Assembly (NCBI GenBank): GCA_937926785.1 | Contig: CALBBQ010000038.1 | Location: 1 to 64,000 of the forward strand | DNA from: an uncultured Bacteroidales bacterium | GTDB taxonomy: Bacteria; Bacteroidota; Bacteroidia; Bacteroidales; Tenuifilaceae | Direction: 5' to 3' | DNA length: 64,000 bases | Part shown: positions 42,055 to 51,111 of the stretch, piece by piece | Layout: the number at the start of each line of letters is the position of its first letter | How positions within the stretch are numbered: the stretch's first letter is position 1 | The notes under the pieces: generated by a model | Told to the model about the DNA's origin: nothing | Seen by the model: only the letters and a program-made list of their open reading frames with translations | The model's database searches: none | Program-made: the position numbers and the translations under genes

Positions 42055-43395
42055 ATGAACATAATAGTTGTTGGTGCTGGCGAAGTTGGAACCCATTTGG
42101 CCAAGATGCTGGCCAAGGAGTACCACGATGTAACTGTCATCGATCCCGATGACGAGATGCTCAGCCATGTTACAGCAAGCGCCGATGTGCTTACCATAAA
42201 GGGCTCCGCAACATCAATCAGTGTGCTCAAGGAAGCCAATATTAAAAAAGCCGATCTATTCATAGCCGTTGCCCACTCCGAGGAGACAAATATCGTTTCG
42301 GCCACTCTGGCAAAAAAGCTGGGAGCCAAAAAGGTTATAGCCCGAATTGATAAGTGGGAGTATCTGCAGCCCAACAACAAGGAGATTTTTTTGAATCTGG
42401 GAATAGATTCCCTCATTTACCCCGAACGGTTGGCTGCCCGTGAGATCATCACCTTGCTGGGTCAGACCAGTTCAACTGAGTTTGTCGATTTTTCAGGTGG
42501 AAAGCTATCGCTGATCGTCTTTAAGCTTGAGGAGGATTCTCCGGTAGTGGACTACACCTTGTTGCAGGCCACGAAAAATGTTCAAAGCCTCGATTACAGA
42601 GCTGTAGCCATATCGCGCGAAGGCGAAACCATTATTCCCCGGGGAAGCGACCAGTTCAAAGTGAACGATTTAGTTTATGTAATTGCCAACCAGAACGGCA
42701 TAAAAGAAATGTTGGAGTACTCCGGCAAAAAGAACATCGATGTAAACAACCTGATGATTCTTGGGGGAAGCCGCATTGCCATTCATCTGGCTACCGAGCT
42801 GGAAAAAAGTATGAACGTAAAGCTTATTGAGGTTGACCCCGATAAGAGCACGATGCTGGCGGAGCAGTTCAAGAATGCTCTGGTTATTAATGGCGATGGG
42901 CGCGATACGGATTTGCTCATGGAGGAGGGCTTGCAGTACATGGATGCCTTTGTTGCAGTCACCGGTAATTCTGAAACAAACATTCTCTCTTGCATTATTG
43001 CCAAACGAATGGGGGTTAAGAAAACCATCGCCGAAATCGAAAACATTAACTATATCAGGCTTGCCGAAAGCATTGGGGTTGATACGGTGATTAACAAAAA
43101 GCTAATTACCGCCAGCCGTATTTTCCGCTATACCATGAGCACCGATGTATCTACCATTAAGTGCTTAACCGGTTCCGATGCCGAGGTGCTTGAGTTTATA
43201 GTAAAACCTGGTGCTCCCATAACAAAAGGCAAACTCAAGGATATCGGTTTTCCAAAAGATGCCATAGTAGGAGGTGTAGTTCGTGGCGATGCCGCCTTTA
43301 TTGCAAAAGGGGATACAGAAATAAAACCCTACGACAGGGTTGTTGTTTTTGCGCTACCAACGGCAATAAACAAGGTGGGAAGGTATTTTAACTAA
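42055..43395 (+). CDS. trkA: Trk potassium uptake regulator TrkA
   Basis: The cytosolic NAD-binding gating subunit of a Trk potassium transporter. The 446 residues carry two RCK modules: N1 IIVVGAGEVGTHLAKML (1-130) plus a C subdomain (about 140-220), and N2 NLMILGGSRIAIHLA (about 228-345) plus a C subdomain (about 360-446). The first half has the GxGxxG fingerprint; the second has the degenerate GGSRIA. No trkH or ktrB channel is in the window. Its end overlaps the convergent histidine-kinase gene by eight bases. Confidence 0.95.
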   Translation: MNIIVVGAGEVGTHLAKMLAKEYHDVTVIDPDDEMLSHVTASADVLTIKGSATSISVLKEANIKKADLFIAVAHSEETNIVSATLAKKLGAKKVIARIDKWEYLQPNNKEIFLNLGIDSLIYPERLAAREIITLLGQTSSTEFVDFSGGKLSLIVFKLEEDSPVVDYTLLQATKNVQSLDYRAVAISREGETIIPRGSDQFKVNDLVYVIANQNGIKEMLEYSGKKNIDVNNLMILGGSRIAIHLATELEKSMNVKLIEVDPDKSTMLAEQFKNALVINGDGRDTDLLMEEGLQYMDAFVAVTGNSETNILSCIIAKRMGVKKTIAEIENINYIRLAESIGVDTVINKKLITASRIFRYTMSTDVSTIKCLTGSDAEVLEFIVKPGAPITKGKLKDIGFPKDAIVGGVVRGDAAFIAKGDTEIKPYDRVVVFALPTAINKVGRYFN

Positions 43396-45322
43396 ACGTG
43401 TCGCCCTTTAGGGGTAAAATTATCGTAAAGGTGCTTCCTTTATGAATCTGGCTGCTCACTCTGATTGAGCCCTTGAGGTCGTTAGCAAGGTTTCTGCAAA
43501 TCATTAAGCCAATGCCACTCCCTTGCTCCTCAAGCGTTCCCGGACTAGATTCGATTCCCCTGGCGCTAAACAGGTTGTTTAGTTTTTCCTCCGGAATGCC
43601 AACCCCGTAATCGGTTATGTTAACCTCTAGGTGGTTGCCTATGGTTGAGGCTTCAATCTCAACCTTTCCGCTGATATTTGAAAACTTAATGGCGTTCGAC
43701 AGCAGGTTCCTAACTATAGTGCTTAACCGATCGGGATCGGAATCGATAATTAGGTCAGATGGCACTTTGTTTTGAATGGTTACCTGTTTCATATCGGCTG
43801 CTGGCTGCTGGGAGTATATCACCTTATCAACCAGCTGCTTGAGTTTAACCGGGGTGCTCTTCACCTCTACCTGTTTGTTTTGAACTTTAATCCAGCTCAG
43901 CACATTATCGAGTAAATCGTTGGTGGAAAAACCCAATGCATATAACCTTTTCGACAGGTTTATCAATTTATCATCGTCCAGCTCTATACTTTTTTCCTTA
44001 ACCATGTGGGCAATCGTAACCATTGAGGTGAGCTGATTTTTGAGGTCGTGGGCAAGTATAGAAAAGAATCGATCCTTGGCATGGTTTAGGTTGTTAATTT
44101 CTTCTTTTTGCGCCTGAAGCAATCGCACATCTTTGCTACGCTTAATGTAAAAAAAGATGGCTAACCCAACAAGCAACGTTAAAAGTATGATTATTGCTGC
44201 ATATAGCCTGATAAGGCTGCGTTGGAGCGATAATCGTTCGGCAAGCACCTTTTCTTTTTCCTTCTGTAAATTCAGGGTTTCCTCAAACCTGAGGGTTTCA
44301 GTTAGCTGAGTTAGACGTTCAACAAACTGGCTAAGCGTGATACTATCGTTAATTGCAACGGATTGATCGAGGTGCGAGTAAGCACTACTCCAGTTCCCAA
44401 GTTTTGAGTACGAGTTGCCCAGCCCTCGGTGGGCATCGCGGGCTACCTGGTAGTCGCCAAATTTTTGGTTTATCTCCAGGCTCTTTTTAAAGAAACTGAT
44501 GGCCTTATCAAACTTACCGATGCGGTTATAAAGCAAGCCTCGCTGTAAGTTAACTATGATCATTCCCTGCAAGTCATTATTATCAGCATAGATATCGGCA
44601 GCAACATTCAGGTATTTAAGGCTACTATCGTATTGACCAAGTTGCAGCAGCGTGCGCCCGATATTTAAGTTTGCTGTAGCAATTCCGGGCGAAAAACCTA
44701 TCTTTTTTCTGAGCTCAAGCGAAAGGGTGAAATTACTGAGCGCGGAATCAAGAATGTTCTGATTCCTGTAAATAGTTCCAAGAATATTGTAAATGTAGGA
44801 TAAAGTGTAGTCGTCTTTAATTTTTTGGCCAATTTCTAACGCTTTTTTACCAAACTCCTTAGCTCGGTCGTAAAGTTCCAGCCGACTATAAAGGTCGGCA
44901 AGGTTATTAAATTGAAAAGCTAGCAGGTTTTCATACCCGTGAACTTTTGATATTTCCATCCCTTTAAAGTAGCACTCCAGAGCCTGAGCGTACTTGCCTG
45001 TATTCCTGTATGCAATCCCCAACCGGTTGTACGAGTCGGCAAGTTCAAAGTTCAAGTTTAACGCTATGGCAATTTTAACGGCTTTCTCTCCATATTCAAC
45101 AGCTTTATCTGGATCGCTGTTTCTGAATTCCCAGCAAAGCAGCTTGAGGGCTACCACTTTTAATGAATCATCGGGCCTGTAAAGCATTTTCTCCAGAGCA
45201 TCCAGCGATGTGGCCTGTTTCCCTGCAAGCGGACCTTCTTGGGCCAAGCTTACCGACGTGTTAAAAATCAAAAGGGCAAGAGTGATGTATAGCTGCAGTA
45301 TATTATTCCTGTTTGCTTTCAT
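43388..45322 (-). CDS. TPR-domain sensor histidine kinase
   Basis: 644 residues. A signal sequence is followed by about seven tetratricopeptide repeats (about 60-330: ADSYNRLGIAYRNTGKYAQALECYFKG, YIYNILGTIYRNQNILDSALSNF, ANLNIGRTLLQLGQYDSSLKYL and others) in the periplasm, a coiled coil, a single membrane helix (about 370-395), then HisKA with FFSILAHDLKNQLTSMV (phosphorylated His near 424) and HATPase_c (N-box NLLSNAIKFS, DYGVGIPEE, GSGIGLMICRNL). TPR kinases of this design are common orphan sensors in Bacteroidota. No response regulator is adjacent; the LytTR regulator at 37939 is the nearest but pairs with a different kinase class. Confidence 0.93.
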   Translation of the reverse strand: MKANRNNILQLYITLALLIFNTSVSLAQEGPLAGKQATSLDALEKMLYRPDDSLKVVALKLLCWEFRNSDPDKAVEYGEKAVKIAIALNLNFELADSYNRLGIAYRNTGKYAQALECYFKGMEISKVHGYENLLAFQFNNLADLYSRLELYDRAKEFGKKALEIGQKIKDDYTLSYIYNILGTIYRNQNILDSALSNFTLSLELRKKIGFSPGIATANLNIGRTLLQLGQYDSSLKYLNVAADIYADNNDLQGMIIVNLQRGLLYNRIGKFDKAISFFKKSLEINQKFGDYQVARDAHRGLGNSYSKLGNWSSAYSHLDQSVAINDSITLSQFVERLTQLTETLRFEETLNLQKEKEKVLAERLSLQRSLIRLYAAIIILLTLLVGLAIFFYIKRSKDVRLLQAQKEEINNLNHAKDRFFSILAHDLKNQLTSMVTIAHMVKEKSIELDDDKLINLSKRLYALGFSTNDLLDNVLSWIKVQNKQVEVKSTPVKLKQLVDKVIYSQQPAADMKQVTIQNKVPSDLIIDSDPDRLSTIVRNLLSNAIKFSNISGKVEIEASTIGNHLEVNITDYGVGIPEEKLNNLFSARGIESSPGTLEEQGSGIGLMICRNLANDLKGSIRVSSQIHKGSTFTIILPLKGDTFS

Positions 45323-45511
45323 GAATTGAATTTTGGTAATTAGTTTACCACAAACCTGCTTTTATGTTAAAGAAGAAGACACAAGTTAATAATTACATAC
45401 GGTGATAATCAGGTGAAAATTTAGCTAAAGATACATATTTGTGAAATAATAATAAAACTGTAAAGCTTTTTGTGTTTCGTCATATCCAGAGATCGATTCC
45501 ATTGGGATAAA

Positions 45512-45539
45512 GGGAATAGAGCATAATTGCATATATTTG
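45512..45539 (+). promoter_or_regulatory. Promoter of GH25 gene
   Basis: TTG (45512-45514), 17 bases, TATATTTG (45532-45539). The ATG at 45548 lies only eight bases beyond the element, so the transcript would have almost no leader. Confidence 0.65.
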
Positions 45540-45547
45540 CAGGCATC

Positions 45548-46264
45548 ATGGCAAAAAAGAAAAAATCAAGCAGCATTTTGCTCCCCGTTGTTTTATTCGC
45601 TGGGGCTCTATCCATTTGGTTAGTAGTAAGGTTTGTATCCGATCCCCATCATCGGTACCTGATTTGGGGAATCGACATATCGGCACATACAGGCCAGATA
45701 AACTGGGAGGTTGTAAAGGAGCATAACATTGATTTTATATATGTGAAAGCCTCCGAAGGGGCAACCCGCAAGGATAAAAGGTTTCAGGAAAATGCGAAAG
45801 GGGCTCGCAATGCCGGTATACCCGTGGGGGCATACCATTTTTTTAATTTCAATCGCGACGGACACCGTCAAGCCGATAACTTTTTAAGTACCATTAAGGA
45901 TTTTGAGTTTGATCTGCCTCCGGTGGTTGATGTGGAGGAGTGGGGGAATGTGGTGCGTCGGCCTAAAAAGCAGATAGTTGATGATTTGGTTGAGTTTGTT
46001 AAAATGGTGGAGCGCGAAACCGGTAAGAAAGTGCTCATATACACCAACAAGGATACCTACAAGCATTACATCAAGGATAACTTTCCGGATCATGACATCT
46101 GGATATGCTCATTTGACCACACCCCAAAAATTGATAAGAGGTGGACTTTCTGGCAGTACCATCACCATGGGAGGCTCAAAGGGATTCAGGGAAAGGTCGA
46201 TTTTAATGTGTTTTATGGTAATACTCTTGAGTGGAAGGATTACCTGCAACGCAAGCAGCGTTAG
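45548..46264 (+). CDS. Glycoside hydrolase family 25 lysozyme
   Basis: About 238 residues from the ATG at 45548; a TTG at 45527 precedes the -7 element and is excluded. A basic start MAKKKKSSS and a hydrophobic segment (about 10-28) form a signal anchor or uncleaved signal. The GH25 barrel follows: GIDISAHTGQINWEVVKEHNIDFIYVKASEG (first catalytic Asp), GVPVGAYHFFNF-type strand GIPVGAYHFF, PPVVDVEEWGN (acid pair DVE), and DIWICSFDH/WTFWQYHHHG. It cleaves the muramic-glucosamine bond of peptidoglycan. It is followed by the Mpl gene, so both act on cell wall. Confidence 0.92.
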   Translation: MAKKKKSSSILLPVVLFAGALSIWLVVRFVSDPHHRYLIWGIDISAHTGQINWEVVKEHNIDFIYVKASEGATRKDKRFQENAKGARNAGIPVGAYHFFNFNRDGHRQADNFLSTIKDFEFDLPPVVDVEEWGNVVRRPKKQIVDDLVEFVKMVERETGKKVLIYTNKDTYKHYIKDNFPDHDIWICSFDHTPKIDKRWTFWQYHHHGRLKGIQGKVDFNVFYGNTLEWKDYLQRKQR

Positions 46265-46277
46265 TCAATCATGCTTT

Positions 46278-46305
46278 TTGTTTGCTCGGCAATTTCTTAC
46301 TTTTG
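46278..46305 (+). promoter_or_regulatory. Promoter of mpl
   Basis: TTG (46278-46280), 17 bases, TACTTTTG (46298-46305): the same spacing as the GH25 promoter. It lies 18 bases before the ATG at 46324 and fixes that start. Confidence 0.65.
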
Positions 46306-46323
46306 GGCTTAAAATTGTACAGT

Positions 46324-47697
46324 ATGCGTGTTCATTTTATTGCTATTGGCGGAAGCGCCATGCATAACCTGGCTATTGCCATGAAACTTAAGGGATATCG
46401 GGTTACTGGTTCCGACGACGAGATCTTTGAGCCCTCATTGTCTAGACTTAAAAAACATGGGTTGCTACCCTCGTATGAAGGGTGGAATCCCGCGGTAATT
46501 ACCAGTGAAATTGATGCGATAGTTCTGGGAATGCACGCCCGAGCCGATAATCCTGAACTTCTTAAAGCAAAAGAGCTTAACCTCAAAATCTATTCTTATC
46601 CTGAATTCTTGTACGAGCAATCAAGAGATAAAACCCGCATAGTGGTAGGGGGGAGTCATGGTAAAACTACTATCACCTCTATGATCATGCATGTTTTACG
46701 CGAGTCGGGGTATGAGTTTGATTACATGCTGGGAGCCCAGCTACGGGGGTTTGAAAACATGGTTTCGTTTAGCGAGAGCGCAAAATATGCAATCTTTGAA
46801 GGTGATGAGTACCTAACCTCTCCCATCGATCCCAGACCGAAGTTCCATGTATACCTGCCAAATATTGCTGTTATTTCTGGCATATCCTGGGATCACATAA
46901 ATGTGTTTCCATCATTCGATATTTACAAGGAACAATTCTCAAAGTTTATTGATTGTATAGAACCCGGCGGCACACTCATTTTCTGTGCCGACGATACAGT
47001 GGTTTCGGAGCTTGTAGATGACCACCCACGAACCGATATCGTTCGTGTGCCCTACTCAACGCATCCTTTTGAACAGGCGAACGGGAAATCGTACCTGTTA
47101 AACATGGAGGACAGAGTTCCCCTTAAAATTTTTGGGAGTCATAACATGCAGAATGTTTCCGCTGCTAAGGCTGTTTGCCGATGTTTAGGGGTAACCGATG
47201 AGCAGTTCTATAATCATATCATGAGTTTTGAAGGGGCGGCTAAAAGATTGCAGCTGCTGGCTTCAAGCCCATCAACCTCTGTTTTCCTTGATTTTGCTCA
47301 TTCCCCTTCAAAGGCGAAAGCCACCGTTGAGGCCGTAAAGCAAATTTATCCTGAAAGAAAGCTCATTGCCTGCTTTGAGCTGCACACCTTTAGCAGCCTG
47401 AACAAATCGTTTTTAAATCAGTATAGGGGGACGTTGCAAGAATCGGACTTGGCAATGGTTTACTATAGTCCACAAACCCTGGAAATGAAAAAGCTTCCTA
47501 AGATAGAACCCCATGAAGTTGTTGAAGCTTTTGGTACCCCTAAACCTGATGTTTTCACTTCGTCCCAGGAGCTTATAGCAAAGCTTTTCACTTTGGATTG
47601 GAAGAATGCCAATCTGCTGATCATGACCTCAGGGAACTTTTCCGGGGTTAATTTGCAACATTTAGCTGAAGCGGTTGTTGGTTTGGGCAACACTTAA
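46324..47697 (+). CDS. mpl: UDP-N-acetylmuramate:tripeptide ligase Mpl
   Basis: It re-attaches the recovered murein tripeptide L-Ala-gamma-D-Glu-meso-DAP to UDP-MurNAc during cell-wall recycling. About 457 residues from the ATG at 46324. Mur-ligase motifs are the Rossmann start VHFIAIGGSAMHNLAIAMKLKGYRVTGSD, ATP loop GGSHGKTTITSMI, EGDEYLTSPIDPRPKFHVY, ISWDHINVFPSFD, HNMQNVSAAKAVC and FDFAHSPSKAKAT-type FLDFAHSPSKAKAT. The first motif with Met-His rather than the GMS of MurC, and the length, favour Mpl over MurC. Confidence 0.9.
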   Translation: MRVHFIAIGGSAMHNLAIAMKLKGYRVTGSDDEIFEPSLSRLKKHGLLPSYEGWNPAVITSEIDAIVLGMHARADNPELLKAKELNLKIYSYPEFLYEQSRDKTRIVVGGSHGKTTITSMIMHVLRESGYEFDYMLGAQLRGFENMVSFSESAKYAIFEGDEYLTSPIDPRPKFHVYLPNIAVISGISWDHINVFPSFDIYKEQFSKFIDCIEPGGTLIFCADDTVVSELVDDHPRTDIVRVPYSTHPFEQANGKSYLLNMEDRVPLKIFGSHNMQNVSAAKAVCRCLGVTDEQFYNHIMSFEGAAKRLQLLASSPSTSVFLDFAHSPSKAKATVEAVKQIYPERKLIACFELHTFSSLNKSFLNQYRGTLQESDLAMVYYSPQTLEMKKLPKIEPHEVVEAFGTPKPDVFTSSQELIAKLFTLDWKNANLLIMTSGNFSGVNLQHLAEAVVGLGNT

Positions 47698-47709
47698 TTT
47701 GCAAAGCTT

Positions 47710-47717
47710 TATATTTG
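47710..47717 (+). promoter_or_regulatory. -7 element for 159-residue exported protein
   Basis: TATATTTG, an exact match, 25 bases before the ATG at 47743. Confidence 0.55.
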
Positions 47718-47742
47718 TAGAATAATCCTAATTCATTTAACC

Positions 47743-48222
47743 ATGAAAAAGTTAATCACAACCTTATTTACGTTAGCAGTAGTTCTTACATCATTTAGTG
47801 TTAATGCACAGGACTACAAAACCGGCTTGGGATTAAGGGGCGGTTATCCGTCTGGAGTCACCTTAAAGCATTTTTTTGCCCAGAAATCTGCAGTTGAGGG
47901 TATCCTCTCGTTTGGTTGGGGTGGAGTTGGTATCACTGGTCTTTACCAGATACACAATCAAATTCCTGATGCACCAGGTTTAAAATGGTATTATGGCATA
48001 GGGGCGCATTTTGCAACTGCCAACACCGATAAAAAGAATCCCTTTGAGAACACTTATGGTAGTAAGATTTTTTTGGGTGCCGATGGGGTTATCGGATTAG
48101 AGTACACCTTTAAGGATGCCCCTATTAATCTTGGGCTGGATGTGTTACCTATTCTAAATATCATTGAGAACCCGGGTCTGTGGTTCAATGCCGGCCTCTC
48201 GATCAGGTACACATTCAAGTAA
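47743..48222 (+). CDS. Small exported beta-barrel-like protein
   Basis: 159 residues of unassigned family. The signal peptide ends SVNAQ. The mature part has alternating beta strands with glycines and aromatic ends (GLGLRGGYPSGVTLKHFF, VEGILSFGWGGVGITGLYQIH, WYYGIGAHFATAN, LGADGVIGLEYTF, GLDVLPILNI, WFNAGLSIRYTFK), and a terminal aromatic-rich strand, consistent with an eight-stranded outer-membrane barrel. Its promoter is clear and it stands alone between mpl and tRNA-Glu. Confidence 0.75.
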   Translation: MKKLITTLFTLAVVLTSFSVNAQDYKTGLGLRGGYPSGVTLKHFFAQKSAVEGILSFGWGGVGITGLYQIHNQIPDAPGLKWYYGIGAHFATANTDKKNPFENTYGSKIFLGADGVIGLEYTFKDAPINLGLDVLPILNIIENPGLWFNAGLSIRYTFK

Positions 48223-48238
48223 AATTTTTGAAAAAAAT

Positions 48239-48269
48239 TTTGCAGGTTTGAAAATAACATTTACCTTTG
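48239..48269 (+). promoter_or_regulatory. Promoter of tRNA-Glu and rpsT
   Basis: TTG (48239-48241; TTTTG with flanks), 20 bases, TACCTTTG (48262-48269). It is 41 bases before the mature tRNA; a second CAAAGGTA at 48299-48306 lies in the leader. Confidence 0.65.
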
Positions 48270-48310
48270 CACCCGCTTTGATGAGGTAACGCTACTCGCA
48301 AAGGTAACAT

Positions 48311-48382
48311 GGCCCGTTCGTCTAGGGGTTAGGACGCAAGGTTTTCATCCTTGTAACAGGGGTTCGATTCCCCTACGGGCTA
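48311..48382 (+). tRNA. tRNA-Glu (anticodon TTC)
   Basis: Acceptor GGCCCGT with ACGGGCT (a G-T first pair), D arm GTC/GAC, anticodon stem CAAGG/CCTTG with loop TTTTCAT giving anticodon TTC, and T arm GGGGT/CCCCT region around TTCGATTC. The discriminator is A and the CCA end is not encoded. rpsT follows 25 bases later, probably on the same transcript. Confidence 0.97.
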
Positions 48383-48407
48383 CTAAACATGATAATATTA
48401 GCAGGCA

Positions 48408-48662
48408 ATGGCAAATCATAAATCAGCAGAGAAAAGGATTAGGCAAGCAGAAGCCCGCAGGCTTCATAACCGTTACTACGCCAAAACTACCCGTAATGCA
48501 TTAAAAGCTTTGAGGAACACTACCGATAAAGCTGCTGCCATGGAGCTGTTACCTAAGGTTTCGGCAATGCTTGATAAGTTGGCAAAAAAGCACATCATTC
48601 ACAAGAATAAGGCTGCTAACCTTAAAAGTTCCATTCAAAAGCACGTTAACGCTCTGCAATAG
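48408..48662 (+). CDS. rpsT: Small ribosomal subunit protein bS20
   Basis: 84 residues, very basic and helical: [36 protein letters not shown] and a C-terminal [24 protein letters not shown]. The length and the N-terminal HKSAxKRIRQ pattern are those of bS20. It sits 25 bases after tRNA-Glu, an arrangement often seen in Bacteroidota, and ends in a strong terminator. Confidence 0.97.
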   Translation: MANHKSAEKRIRQAEARRLHNRYYAKTTRNALKALRNTTDKAAAMELLPKVSAMLDKLAKKHIIHKNKAANLKSSIQKHVNALQ

Positions 48663-48688
48663 TTGAATTCTACAAATACATGATAGTG

Positions 48689-48716
48689 AAGGGGGCAAAC
48701 ATGCCCCCTTCTTTTG
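48689..48716 (+). terminator. Terminator of rpsT
   Basis: Nine-base arms AAGGGGGCA and TGCCCCCTT around a four-base loop, followed by CTTTTGTTT. Confidence 0.9.
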
Positions 48717-48776
48717 TTTATTACCCGTTAGGAGTTGAACTTTAAAGAACAAAATCCATCGGGTTGAAGATGATGA

Positions 48777-49583
48777 TTATCTATTCGTTCCAATGAGCTC
48801 ATTTGCATAGTATCCCCTTAAAATTGAGGAAACCTCATGGTAGGGTATGAGCAGCGTAATATCGCCACGTGCATAGCTGGCTATCTCGTAAACGTTGTAG
48901 TGTAGCATGATACCTTCGGGAACCAGGCAAAACTCATGGGGAAGTTCAGGTTCCTGGGTCATTAGAATATCGGCCGATGAATCGCTTTCATTCATAAGCT
49001 TCCCCATGAAATACTTGTAGAATATAGCCTTGAATTTATCCGTATCAGTAAACAGGTCGTTGAGCTGAAGTGCTTTACCTTTTTTTAAGTCGATGTTTAG
49101 GTAAAAGTATCCGTACAAGCCATGTGCTCCTCCCAGATAGCTGTTGTGTTCATAGCCAATGGATATCAAGCGTTTAGTGCGAAACTTCACCTTGTAATCC
49201 ACATCGATATACCACTCCGTACCCCCTCCAAAGTAGTTGTAGTATTCAACATACGAGCTATCATAGCCCATGATGTTTTGCACCAGTAAATTTTTAAACG
49301 AGCTGATATCGGTTTTCTGTGTTCGCTCCGATACCATTTCCAGGTAATCGGTTACGATTAGCTTTTCAATACGGGAACTCCCTCTGCCAACGGGAACTGG
49401 AAACCGGTACTTCACTCTGAAACATGCTGAATCCGGATGGTAGCATCCTCGCTTGAAAACTACCGAATCGGCTACAAAAGTCAGCTTTTGAGAGCTGGTT
49501 GAAATTAAGATGTCGTAGCCGTAGTATGCTAAAGCGAGAATGGAAAGAACTATTAATACCCTGATAATGTTATTACGTTGCAT
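48777..49583 (-). CDS. DUF3298/DUF4163-like exported protein
   Basis: About 268 residues from the ATG at 49583 (MQRNNIIRVLIVLSILALAYYGYDIL, an uncleaved signal anchor). A start 21 codons upstream is excluded because the promoter lies between. The region PDSACFRVKYRFPVPVG ... VTDYLEMVSE and then YNSYLGGAHG-type NSYLGGAHGLYGYFYLNIDLKKGKALQLNDLF, with a C-terminal LPHEFCLVPEGIMLHYNVYEIASYARGDITLLIPY, is typical of the DUF3298 family (RsiV-like extracytoplasmic domains). That family binds lysozyme in RsiV, but no sigma factor is adjacent here. The function is inferred only at family level. Confidence 0.82.
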   Translation of the reverse strand: MQRNNIIRVLIVLSILALAYYGYDILISTSSQKLTFVADSVVFKRGCYHPDSACFRVKYRFPVPVGRGSSRIEKLIVTDYLEMVSERTQKTDISSFKNLLVQNIMGYDSSYVEYYNYFGGGTEWYIDVDYKVKFRTKRLISIGYEHNSYLGGAHGLYGYFYLNIDLKKGKALQLNDLFTDTDKFKAIFYKYFMGKLMNESDSSADILMTQEPELPHEFCLVPEGIMLHYNVYEIASYARGDITLLIPYHEVSSILRGYYANELIGTNR

Positions 49584-49606
49584 GGTTGAAAACTGTTCAA
49601 GAAATC

Positions 49607-49614
49607 CAAATATA
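49607..49614 (-). promoter_or_regulatory. -7 element for DUF3298 gene
   Basis: Plus strand CAAATATA, minus strand TATATTTG, 23 bases before the ATG at 49583. It supports that start over the longer alternative. Confidence 0.55.
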
Positions 49615-49700
49615 GTGCTAAACAAGCTGACTTGTTTCGGGGGCATTTGTTTTTTTTGTAACTATACCCTAACTTTTGTAACCGATTCATATCTATACGT

Positions 49701-50399
49701 ATGGAGAAAATTGAAAAAAGACTGACCATAAAAGACCTGGCTGAGGACGATCGACCTCGGGAAAAGATGCAGCGCAAGGGTGCTGCCAGCCTCAGCGACG
49801 CAGAGCTACTGGCTATTCTTATACGGGTGGGCAATGCTAGTGAAACAGCTGTTGAGGTAGCCCAACGGCTCCTGGGTATGGTAAATAATAGCCTAAACGA
49901 GCTGGCCCGGTTGAGCTTGTCGCAATTAACCCGGGTAAAAGGTATTGGCAAAACAAAAGCCATCACCATTCAGGCTGCTCTCGAAATAGGTCGAAGGCGG
50001 AATGCAGAGGGTCCGGCAAATCGTGAACGTGTTTTTTCCAGCCGATCGGTAATTGACCTATTCCAACCCCTAATGGCCGATCTACCCCATGAGGAGTTTT
50101 GGGCTCTTTTGCTCAATAAATCGAATAGAATAATTGACCGTGTTAAGGTGAGCCAGGGAGGTATAGGTGGTACGGTGGTTGACCCTAAGTTAATTCTGAA
50201 GAATGCCATTGAAAAGTTGGCCTCGGCCCTTATAGTTGTTCATAACCATCCCTCGGGCAATGCACAACCCAGCGATAAGGACATAGCGCTTACACAAAAA
50301 CTTAAAAACGCATCGGAACTCTTTGATATATCCCTGCTCGATCATGTAATCATTACCGATGGAGAGTGCTATTCCTTTGCCGATAACGGCAAAATATAA
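49701..50399 (+). CDS. radC: RadC-family JAB1/MPN metalloprotease-like protein
   Basis: 232 residues. The N-terminal helix-hairpin-helix region (RPREKMQRKGAASLSDAELLAILIRVG ... LTRVKGIGKTKAITIQAALEIGRR) precedes the JAMM zinc motif: Glu in PHEEFWALLLN, HNHPSGNAQPSDKD, and LLDHVIITDGECYSFADNG. Despite the name, a role in DNA repair is not established for this family. It is monocistronic and convergent with the DUF3267 gene. Confidence 0.94.
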   Translation: MEKIEKRLTIKDLAEDDRPREKMQRKGAASLSDAELLAILIRVGNASETAVEVAQRLLGMVNNSLNELARLSLSQLTRVKGIGKTKAITIQAALEIGRRRNAEGPANRERVFSSRSVIDLFQPLMADLPHEEFWALLLNKSNRIIDRVKVSQGGIGGTVVDPKLILKNAIEKLASALIVVHNHPSGNAQPSDKDIALTQKLKNASELFDISLLDHVIITDGECYSFADNGKI

Positions 50400-50457
50400 A
50401 TCCAGCCGCTGTGCCTAATAGCCTAAGCTTAATTAGTATTTTATCAGTAAATGCTAC

Positions 50458-51030
50458 TTATTGCTGAAAACTTTCAGTGTTGGTGGGTGCTTTAACCATA
50501 AATCCTATTTCGGTAGGGTGATCCAGAAACCTATAGGCAGGGGAATACTTCAGAACCCTTTTGATGACCATAAAATCGCCTGCTGCTGTAGCAATCAGGA
50601 ATACGCTGATTAGCAGTAACCACCCATTGGCGGTTGCATAGGATATGAGTAAGGGGACGATACCGGTTACTACCCCCGGCATAACCCCTCCCAGAATGTA
50701 ATGGTTGCGGTTCAGCGTTTCGCTACAATGGCAGTATGGAGTTAAATATGACCATTTGATGCCGAATGATATCGATTTTAAGCCATTTTTTGCAAAGAGA
50801 GCCCAGGTTACCCCATGAATTCCTTCGTGAATGATCACGGTGGCCAGGAAGCCTATAAGCAAGTATAGCTGGTTATGCTTCAGGGTGTTAAAACCTTGAA
50901 CTATGGCTTCAAATCCATGGATTAAACCGAAGGGAACAATCCCGCAAATGGCAATCGGGATAAACATCAATAACGCAACTCGGTTGGCCTTGCCCACCTC
51001 AATAATCTCTTCAGCCTGCAAGTTTTCCAT
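50458..51030 (-). CDS. DUF3267 membrane zinc-metallopeptidase-like protein
   Basis: About 190 residues from the ATG at 51030 (MENLQAEEIIEVG). Four hydrophobic helices are visible, with HEGIHGVTW (HExxH) at the end of the second, followed by GIKWSYLTPYCHCSETLNRNHYILGGVMPG, whose Pro-Tyr-Cys-His and later Asn/Gly pattern matches the DUF3267 family of putative intramembrane-type peptidases. No substrate is known. It lies downstream of the PorT-like gene but a terminator separates them. Confidence 0.85.
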   Translation of the reverse strand: MENLQAEEIIEVGKANRVALLMFIPIAICGIVPFGLIHGFEAIVQGFNTLKHNQLYLLIGFLATVIIHEGIHGVTWALFAKNGLKSISFGIKWSYLTPYCHCSETLNRNHYILGGVMPGVVTGIVPLLISYATANGWLLLISVFLIATAAGDFMVIKRVLKYSPAYRFLDHPTEIGFMVKAPTNTESFQQ

Positions 51031-51058
51031 AGTAAAGGTTGCTCCTTTTTGCAAAAGT

Positions 51059-51085
51059 AAAAAAAGGACGAGTTCGGCTCGTCCC
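51059..51085 (-). terminator. Terminator of PorT-like gene
   Basis: Seven-base arms GGACGAG (51066-51072) and CTCGTCC (51078-51084) around five bases, followed on the minus strand by a run of seven T. It is 28 bases after the stop at 51112. Confidence 0.85.
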
Positions 51086-51111
51086 TTTTCTCTATAAAAA
51101 GGATATTTATT

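Noticed and set aside
48221..48241. Palindromic AAAATTTTT-G-AAAAAAATTTT as a terminator
   Set aside because: A/T-only stem without GC pairs; it more likely forms an UP-like upstream region of the tRNA-Glu promoter.
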